A stretch of DNA of 5,781 nucleotides from Planctomycetales bacterium (GTDB taxonomy: Bacteria > Planctomycetota > Planctomycetia > Planctomycetales > Planctomycetaceae). The notes under the pieces were generated by a model, which was not told where the DNA came from, did not search any database, and worked only from the letters and a program-made list of their open reading frames with translations. Positions 1 through 4,149 of this stretch are shown here, one piece after another (the first letter of the stretch is position 1; each line of letters opens with the position of its first letter). The stretch covers positions 1 through 5,781 of the forward strand of contig JAGVKR010000018.1 in assembly GCA_020050375.1 (NCBI GenBank), written 5' to 3'. The translations under genes and the position numbers were made by a program.

Positions 1-821
1 CCTGGGCCGGAACTCCCAAGCGATGCGGAGGGCAACAGCCCCATCGAGCCCGTCAGCATCGATCCTTCATCGGTCAGAATGTCGCCGAACATGTTCTCGG
101 TGACGACCACATCGAAGTCTCGCGGCCGGGAAATCAAATGCATGGCCATCGAGTCGACCAACACGACTTCGTATTTGACATCGGGGAACTCGGAAGTCAT
201 CAGCTTGGCGCTGGTGCTTCGCCAGAGCCGCGATGCTTCGAGCACATTGGCTTTGTCCACCATCGTCAGCCGGCCGCGACGTTTGCGGGCCGCCTGGGCC
301 GAGACGCGCACGACGCGCTCGATCTCGCCGGTGTTGTACGTCATCGTGCTATAGGCTTCTTCGCCGCTGGCATGCGGGCGGCGACCCGAGGCGCCGAAGT
401 ACAGGCCTCCGGTCAATTCGCGGACGAACAGAATGTCGGTTCCCTCGATGATTGTCGATCTCAGCGGAGACGCATCGAGCAGCCAGGGGGACGGTTTGAT
501 GGGCCGCAGATTGGCGAAGAGCCCCAGCTCTTTGCGGATCTGCAGTAATCCGGCTTCGGGTCGAGTTTTGGCGTTCGGGTCATCCCACTTCGGTCCTCCC
601 ACCGCGCCCAACAGGATGGCTGCCGACTTGCGGCAGGCCGCGAGCGTTTCATCGGGGAGGGGAGTGCCGTGGCTGTCGATCGCATTGCCTCCCATCGGGC
701 AACGGTCGCAGTGAAACTTATGACCGAAGCGACGAGCAATGGCGTGTAACACCCGCTCGGCTTCGGCGACGACTTCGGGACCTATGCCGTCTCCGGGGAG
801 CAATACCAGCCTGGAATCCAC
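1..821 (-). CDS. leuB: 3-isopropylmalate dehydrogenase, C-terminus cut off by window edge
   Basis: LeuB performs the NAD-dependent oxidative decarboxylation of 3-isopropylmalate, the third step of leucine synthesis, in the cytoplasm. Read from the GTG at 821-819, the 273 visible residues show the family motifs in order: LLPGDGIGPEV (7-17), LLGAVGGPKWD (70-80), the substrate arginines in LLQIRKELGLFANLRP (R96, R106) and FVRELTGGLYFG (R134, Tyr141), the catalytic lysine in MVDKANVL (K190), and the metal aspartates in VDSMAMHL (D223) and FGDILTDEG (D247, D251). LeuB is usually about 355-365 residues, so roughly 85 C-terminal residues, including the NAD adenine pocket, lie outside the window. The GTG start is preferred because AAAGGTGG lies 7 nt upstream and the protein then begins just before the first strand. 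An in-frame ATG at 848-846 adds nine residues and has a poor ribosome site. The short VGGPKWD insertion and ELTGGLYFG favour LeuB over isocitrate or tartrate dehydrogenase. No other leucine gene is visible nearby. Confidence 0.96.
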   Translation of the reverse strand, partial: MDSRLVLLPGDGIGPEVVAEAERVLHAIARRFGHKFHCDRCPMGGNAIDSHGTPLPDETLAACRKSAAILLGAVGGPKWDDPNAKTRPEAGLLQIRKELGLFANLRPIKPSPWLLDASPLRSTIIEGTDILFVRELTGGLYFGASGRRPHASGEEAYSTMTYNTGEIERVVRVSAQAARKRRGRLTMVDKANVLEASRLWRSTSAKLMTSEFPDVKYEVVLVDSMAMHLISRPRDFDVVVTENMFGDILTDEGSMLTGSMGLLPSASLGSSGP

Positions 822-828
822 GAAACGA

Positions 829-836
829 CCACCTTT
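829..836 (-). promoter_or_regulatory. Ribosome binding site deciding the leuB GTG start
   Basis: On the minus strand the bases read AAAGGTGG, a strong Shine-Dalgarno match, ending 7 nt before the GTG at 821-819. The upstream ATG at 848-846 has only AGAAG at a long distance, so the GTG is the better start. If the ATG were used, this site would lie inside the coding region. Confidence 0.6.
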
Positions 837-1068
837 CGACAAGTACATTCAACGCGGGGCTTCTAATTTTTCGTGTTCTGCGAAATGTAGCGATCGCGGG
901 AGGCGAACGCCAGCGGCCACGAAGACGTGAGAGAATGGGAGATTGGCCGAAGAATGTGAGTTGGCGAAGTCTGGTTCAAGTCTGCGGGCGCGCCTCACCG
1001 ATCATAAGCCTACGACGTGCCGTGGAGCGCGCGATGTCGCGCTGGCTTATTGCAGACCCCAGTGTTGC
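837..1068. other. Divergent intergenic region, no gene seen
   Basis: This stretch lies between the starts of leuB (minus) and the small membrane protein (plus). Frames crossing it give compositionally odd peptides without recognisable motifs, so I see no gene. It must hold promoters for both neighbours, but I find no convincing -35/-10 pair on either strand; the best leuB candidate is a weak TACATT-like -10. It contains the palindromic octamer GCGATCGC at 890-897 and a 6-bp hairpin at 1026-1043 (AGCGCG, 6-nt loop, CGCGCT), about 40 nt before the plus-strand start. That hairpin may sit in the 5' leader, but nothing shows it is functional. Confidence 0.6.
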
Positions 1069-1074
1069 GGAAGG
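1069..1074 (+). promoter_or_regulatory. Ribosome binding site of the small membrane protein
   Basis: GGAAGG sits 8 nt before the ATG at 1083-1085, ideal spacing, and 11 nt before the second ATG at 1086. This favours the first of the two adjacent ATG codons and argues against the far upstream GTG at 1017 in the same frame. Confidence 0.6.
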
Positions 1075-1082
1075 TGTTCATC

Positions 1083-1337
1083 ATGATGCGTGCCACGTTC
1101 TTTGCCATCGGGCTGTTCGTCACCCTGTGGGGTGTGGGCTTTCTGGTCGTCGACAAGATGGTTTTGAAAATGAATGCCGACGCTGCGCAGCAGACCGGTT
1201 TCCGCGGTCTGTTCACGTCTGTCGCTCCCGAGAAAAGTCGCGTGATTGATCCGCCGGACTGGGCGGCTTTCAGCCTGATGTCGGTGGGGACGGTCACGAT
1301 GCTGTACTCAGTCGCCCTGCCGAAGAAGCCCGGTTGA
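1083..1337 (+). CDS. Small two-pass membrane protein of unknown function
   Basis: I do not recognise this 84-residue protein as a named family. Two hydrophobic stretches, about residues 4-23 (FFAIGLFVTLWGVGFLVV) and 60-79 (WAAFSLMSVGTVTMLYSVAL), predict two membrane passes. They are joined by a polar loop of about 36 residues (24-59) containing DKMVLKMN, a Phe-Arg-Gly-Leu-Phe segment and PEKSRVIDPPDW. The C-terminus is short and basic (PKKPG), and there is no cysteine. The first segment could instead be an uncleaved signal anchor. GGAAGG lies 8 nt upstream of the first ATG, and the hydrophobic pattern with well-placed charges looks like a real protein. It is divergent from leuB and convergent with the phosphoesterase gene, so it is probably transcribed alone. 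Its length and layout resemble uncharacterised planctomycete inner-membrane proteins; that comparison is from memory. Confidence 0.8.
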   Translation: MMRATFFAIGLFVTLWGVGFLVVDKMVLKMNADAAQQTGFRGLFTSVAPEKSRVIDPPDWAAFSLMSVGTVTMLYSVALPKKPG

Positions 1338-1339
1338 GA

Positions 1340-1406
1340 AACAGGTGTCAGACGTCAGGCGGCAGGAGTCAGGCACCGTCGCCTGATCTCGGCCTCTTGA
1401 CACCTG
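1340..1406. repeat. Heptanucleotide repeat forming a nested inverted repeat between convergent genes
   Basis: Five 7-base units lie end to end from 1340 to 1374 around the consensus GTCAGGC: aaCAGGt, GTCAGaC, GTCAGGC, GgCAGGa, GTCAGGC. The downstream part carries the reverse complement, giving two nested stems: CAGGTGTCA (1342-1350) with TGACACCTG (1398-1406), and TCAGGCG (1355-1361) with CGCCTGA (1380-1386), around an 18-nt loop. It fills most of the gap between two converging genes. It could act as a bidirectional transcription end: on the minus strand the outer stem is followed by TTTCTC, a weak U-tract, while on the plus strand no U-tract follows. Alternatively it is one copy of a dispersed intergenic repeat; GTCAGG-type heptads are, from memory, common in planctomycete and cyanobacterial intergenic DNA. 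Confidence 0.65.
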
Positions 1407-1433
1407 GTCATTCACCGGACCGCTCGATGGCGT

Positions 1434-2147
1434 TCACTTTCCTTCCAGCTTGATCGGGAGCCGGCCGCCGGTGCGAAGGGCCGATTCGGCCAAGGCCAGC
1501 GCGTGGGGCTCGATTCCGGCTTCCCGCATGTGCAAAACCGCAGCGTCGATGTCGTAAGCGACTCGCCGGAAGGAGATTCTGCCGTCTTCGATCACCGCGT
1601 AGGCGCACCGCGGATCGCCGTCGCGAGGCTGTCCGACGCTGCCCGGGTTGATGATCTGCACGCCATTCAGATCGAGATGAAACTGCACATGGCTGTGGCC
1701 GACACAGACAATGTCGGCCTCGATGCCTTGCAGCCGCAGGTTCCAGCCGGCGGGATCGTCGATCAGGTATTCGTCCAAAGGGTCGCGCGGCGTCGCATGG
1801 ACGAGCAGAAACCGCAATCCGTCCAGGACGAAATTTGCGGTTACTGGAAGCCGCGCGAGATACTTGAGGTGTTGCGGAGCGAGGACCCGCCAGTTGAGGG
1901 GCCGTGTTGCCGCCGCCAGCTCACGAAACCCTGATCCCCCTTTGGCGACGATCCTCTGCGCGACAGCATGGTCGTGATTGCCGCGAACCGCTACCCGGGC
2001 ATTCGACCGGACCCAGTCGATGCACGGCGCCGGGTTGCTGCCGTAGTCGACAAGATCACCCAGAAACAGGCAGGCGTCGAAGGATTCGTCGATCGCCGAA
2101 AGCGCGGACCAGTTGGCGTGAATGTCGGCCAGTAACAGAATTTTCAT
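1434..2147 (-). CDS. Metallophosphoesterase, YfcE/MJ0936-type calcineurin-like fold
   Basis: A 237-residue protein with the complete two-metal phosphoesterase signature: ADIHAN (D8, H10), LFLGDLVDYG (G30, D31), RGNHDH (N57, H58), LLVHATP (H117) and VGHSHVQF (H151, H153), followed by INPGSVGQPRDGDPR (166-180). The compact size, the GHSH motif and the NPGSVGQPR segment place it with small bacterial and archaeal phosphodiesterases of the Metallophos_2 type rather than with nucleotidases, exonucleases or diadenosine tetraphosphatases. These enzymes hydrolyse phosphodiester or phosphomonoester bonds with Mn or similar metals; the physiological substrate cannot be told from sequence. There is no signal peptide or membrane segment, so it is cytoplasmic. 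Relative to a minimal member it has about 45 extra C-terminal residues (193-237) of mixed helical character. Start ATG 2147-2145 is fixed by the N-terminal MKILLLADIHAN; no good Shine-Dalgarno precedes it. The gene stands alone, divergent from the following gene and convergent with the previous one. Confidence 0.93.
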   Translation of the reverse strand: MKILLLADIHANWSALSAIDESFDACLFLGDLVDYGSNPAPCIDWVRSNARVAVRGNHDHAVAQRIVAKGGSGFRELAAATRPLNWRVLAPQHLKYLARLPVTANFVLDGLRFLLVHATPRDPLDEYLIDDPAGWNLRLQGIEADIVCVGHSHVQFHLDLNGVQIINPGSVGQPRDGDPRCAYAVIEDGRISFRRVAYDIDAAVLHMREAGIEPHALALAESALRTGGRLPIKLEGK

Positions 2148-2205
2148 ACAGGGCTTTTATTCATGGCGGGCAATCAGTTACGGCGAACCATCGCGACAAT
2201 CGTAC

Positions 2206-2235
2206 TTGACCCTGCTCGGTCGTCTCGTGTCTAAT
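2206..2235 (+). promoter_or_regulatory. Sigma70-like promoter of the 103-residue protein
   Basis: TTGACC (2206-2211) is followed after 18 nt by TCTAAT (2230-2235), a good match to the housekeeping consensus. Transcription would start near 2242, giving a leader of about 33 nt that contains the ribosome site AAGGGAG and leads to the GTG at 2275. A promoter here would exclude the in-frame ATG at 2236 as a start, since it overlaps the end of the -10 element. It lies in the 127-nt spacer shared with the divergent phosphoesterase gene. Confidence 0.5.
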
Positions 2236-2259
2236 ATGGGTGTATTGCGGGTTCCTCGC

Positions 2260-2266
2260 AAGGGAG
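2260..2266 (+). promoter_or_regulatory. Ribosome binding site deciding a GTG start
   Basis: AAGGGAG ends 8 nt before the GTG at 2275-2277. The alternative in-frame ATG at 2236 has no purine-rich site upstream and coincides with the putative -10 box, so this site sets the start of the downstream gene. Confidence 0.6.
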
Positions 2267-2274
2267 ATACCCAG

Positions 2275-2586
2275 GTGGATGAGCGTCCCATCGAGCAGCT
2301 CACGCTTCGTGGTCTGTTTGGCAACGCCGAATGGCTGGTCCGTGAGTTAGACGAGCATTTGGAGCAGTCGTTTCTGCCGCGAATCCGCGCTGTGGACCAA
2401 TTGGTCCAATCTCACGCCAAGCCGGCGGTACGCGACGAGATTCCCGATTCGACGATTCGCTCGCGAGTGGCGGCAATGCTCGGGAGCGATGACTTCTCGC
2501 AGAAACTGTTCTCGCAAATGGAAAGCCATCTGGCGGCAATCGACGAACGTGCGCAACGCGCGGTGCAGCAGCGCGAGACGACATAG
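2275..2586 (+). CDS. Hypothetical soluble helical protein, 103 residues, GTG start
   Basis: I do not recognise this protein. From the GTG it runs VDERPIEQLTLRG to a polar tail ending QQRETT. It is rich in Glu, Arg, Gln and Leu with no cysteine, no signal peptide and no membrane segment. Its spacing of hydrophobic residues suggests mostly alpha-helix: about 15-31 (GNAEWLVRELDEHLEQ), 33-48 and 74-100, with a break at the IPDST segment (56-60). The last part could form a short coiled coil. The start is chosen on a good Shine-Dalgarno at 8 nt and a promoter placed just upstream; a longer reading from ATG 2236 or further upstream would run through that promoter. The kinase gene begins 210 nt downstream on the same strand without a clear terminator between them, so the two may be co-transcribed. 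Any partner role with the kinase is speculation. Confidence 0.75.
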   Translation: MDERPIEQLTLRGLFGNAEWLVRELDEHLEQSFLPRIRAVDQLVQSHAKPAVRDEIPDSTIRSRVAAMLGSDDFSQKLFSQMESHLAAIDERAQRAVQQRETT

Positions 2587-2669
2587 CTGATAAGTCAAGC
2601 GAACCGGGCAGCGACGGCACAGGGCTGTCTCGGTCGTCCCATCCACAAGGAATCGTTCGTTCGTCGGGC

Positions 2670-2804
2670 ATGGACCGAACACCATCGCCTGGCAGGAATT
2701 CATCGATAGGAAAAGGAAGTCCGACGCTGGTGCACGTCAAATCCTGCAATCGCAGTTTTGCCAGCGGTTTTTGCGTGTCTTGTTTGTTCCGACATTATGA
2801 GTGA
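2670..2804 (+). CDS. Possible small ORF overlapping the kinase start
   Basis: An open frame different from that of the kinase runs from ATG 2670 (44 codons) or from GTG 2730 (24 codons) to TGA 2802-2804. The GTG has AAAAGGAAG upstream (2711-2719, 10 nt spacing), the best ribosome site anywhere before the kinase, whose own ATG at 2797 has none. The stop falls 3 nt beyond the kinase ATG, an arrangement compatible with translational coupling. The short version has three cysteines, including CVSC at its residues 15-18. The frame is open from the end of the previous gene, but over this length that can occur by chance in GC-rich DNA, and the peptide resembles nothing I know. Confidence 0.22.
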   Translation: MDRTPSPGRNSSIGKGSPTLVHVKSCNRSFASGFCVSCLFRHYE

Positions 2805-4149
2805 ACCCGTGATGAGCTCCGGATCCGCCGGAAGTTCCGTAGTGCGCCCGGTCGAGGGGACCGGTGTGTTGCGCTCCCATCGCGGGCCAGAAACGGTGAT
2901 CAATCCCGAACGGCGTCCCGGGGGCGCAACAGCGCCAGCTCTGCCTGCCGGCGCCGGTTCGGCGCTGGTGTCGAGCGTGGTGCGGGTTTTGTTTCCCCCC
3001 GAAGACGGCGACGGCGGCGCCACATTCGACGCCGAGCGCGGGGTTCAGCTCGGGCATTTCTCGATCGTCGAGCGCATTCGAAGCGGTGGGATGGGAGCTG
3101 TCTTCCGGGCAGTGGATACGCGCCTCAATCGTGTCGTCGCCCTCAAGGTGCTGCCACCGGCTTTGTCGCGCGATCCGCTGATCGTTCAGCGATTCAAGAA
3201 CGAGGCGCAGTCGGCGGCGCAGCTCGATCACGAGAACATTGCGCGGGTGTTCTACGTCGGCGAAGAGCAGGGGCTGCATTTCATCGCCTTCGAATATATC
3301 ACAGGAACGAACATCCGCGAGTTGATTCAGCAGCAGGGTCGGCTGCCGGTCGCCGACGCGGTCAATTTCGCGCTGCAGATGGCCTCGGCGCTGGTGCACA
3401 CGTCGGCACAGGGGGTCGTGCACCGGGACATCAAACCGTCGAACATCATCATCACGCCCGGCGGCCGCGCCAAGCTGGTCGATCTGGGGCTGGCGCGAAA
3501 AGAGAATCGCGACGAAGAGGCCGCCGATCTGACCATGGCCGGCACGACGCTGGGAACTTTCGACTACATCTCGCCGGAACAGGCGCGCGACCCGCGGACG
3601 GCCGACGTTCGCAGCGATATTTATTCGCTGGGCTGCACGCTGTACCACATGCTCACCGGCGCCCCGCCTTATCCGGAAGGGACGGTGCTGCAAAAGCTTC
3701 TCCAGCATCAGGGAGACGAGGCCCCCGATCCGGCGCAGAAGAACCCCGCAGTTCCGGAGAACCTTTCCATCGTCGTCCGCAAGATGATGGCCAAAGATCC
3801 CCGGAGACGGTATCAGAACGCCGAGCAACTCATCCGCGATATGATGCTCGTCGCCGGCGCGATGGGGTTGCGCAGCGTCAGCCCCGAAGGCCTGGTCTGG
3901 CTGTCGGCGGGCGGCAAGCGTCCGTCGTTCTTCGATCGGCATCTGGCCTGGATGGCAACCGCGGCGGCACTGCTGCTGATCGTCGGCTATCTCGAATATC
4001 TCGGACAAGGAAGCGCTGCGCGGTTTTCTCCCATGCCGGGCGTTTCCGAAGGCCGATCACCGAACACAGATGACTCTGCGAGGCTGAAACCCGAACCCTC
4101 CGCGACTGGCAGCCGGGAAGAAGGCGATCCATCGCCGACCCGCCCATAG
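2797..4149 (+). CDS. Hanks-type Ser/Thr protein kinase with one membrane segment
   Basis: A PknB-like eukaryotic-type kinase of 450 residues up to the amber codon. Residues 1-85 are low-complexity, rich in Pro, Gly, Ala and Ser, probably disordered. The kinase domain spans about 86-350: glycine loop SGGMGAVF (96-103), ATP lysine VALKVLP (K117), alpha-C glutamate NEAQSA (E136), catalytic HRDIKPSN (D211, K213, N216), metal-binding DLGLA (D229, Leu replacing the usual Phe of DFG), SPEQA (E261) and SDIYSLG (D274). All catalytic residues are present. The first glycine of the nucleotide loop (usually Gly-x-Gly-Gly-Met-Gly) is Arg96-Ser-type here, reading IRSGGMG. A hydrophobic segment at 385-402 (WMATAAALLLIVGYLEYL) anchors it with the kinase inside. 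Residues 405-450 are a Pro/Ser/Glu-rich outer linker. There are no PASTA repeats. Starts at TTG 2758 (13 residues longer) and ATG 2812 (5 shorter) are possible; none has a good ribosome site. The same frame continues beyond the stop with an apparent sensor region. Confidence 0.93.
   Translation: MSEPVMSSGSAGSSVVRPVEGTGVLRSHRGPETVINPERRPGGATAPALPAGAGSALVSSVVRVLFPPEDGDGGATFDAERGVQLGHFSIVERIRSGGMGAVFRAVDTRLNRVVALKVLPPALSRDPLIVQRFKNEAQSAAQLDHENIARVFYVGEEQGLHFIAFEYITGTNIRELIQQQGRLPVADAVNFALQMASALVHTSAQGVVHRDIKPSNIIITPGGRAKLVDLGLARKENRDEEAADLTMAGTTLGTFDYISPEQARDPRTADVRSDIYSLGCTLYHMLTGAPPYPEGTVLQKLLQHQGDEAPDPAQKNPAVPENLSIVVRKMMAKDPRRRYQNAEQLIRDMMLVAGAMGLRSVSPEGLVWLSAGGKRPSFFDRHLAWMATAAALLLIVGYLEYLGQGSAARFSPMPGVSEGRSPNTDDSARLKPEPSATGSREEGDPSPTRP
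4147..4149 (+). other. In-frame amber codon interrupting a kinase/beta-helix frame
   Basis: TAG stands at codon 451 of the kinase gene, and the identical frame then stays open for 544 codons to the window end. Both flanks are the same kind of Pro/Ser/Gly/Glu-rich linker (EEGDPSPTRP before, SASTGLLKQG after). One base change (CAG to TAG) would explain it. The following base context, TCA GCC, is not a known strong readthrough signal. A small hairpin (CTGC, loop TCAA, GCAG; 4165-4176) lies 15 nt downstream, too weak to call a recoding element or terminator. Confidence 0.85.

Noticed and set aside
138..548. Plus-strand ORF across leuB
   Set aside because: Overlaps the unmistakable LeuB motifs on the minus strand; its His/Arg/Gly-rich peptide is an antisense artefact.
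935..1249. Plus-strand ORF of 104 codons before and across the small membrane protein
   Set aside because: It overlaps the membrane protein in another frame, has no ribosome site and shows no protein-like pattern.
1503..1934. Plus-strand ORF inside the phosphoesterase gene
   Set aside because: The minus strand here encodes all catalytic motifs of a metallophosphoesterase; the plus frame has none.
2630..2678. TCGGTC/GACCGA inverted repeat as a terminator after the 103-residue gene
   Set aside because: Only 6 bp with a loop of nearly 40 nt and no U-tract; not distinguishable from chance.
2737..4008. Long minus-strand ORF (423 codons) opposite the kinase
   Set aside because: It is the antisense shadow of a clear kinase: high third-position GC in the real gene removes stops on this strand. 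Its translation is Arg/His/Gln-rich with no motif.
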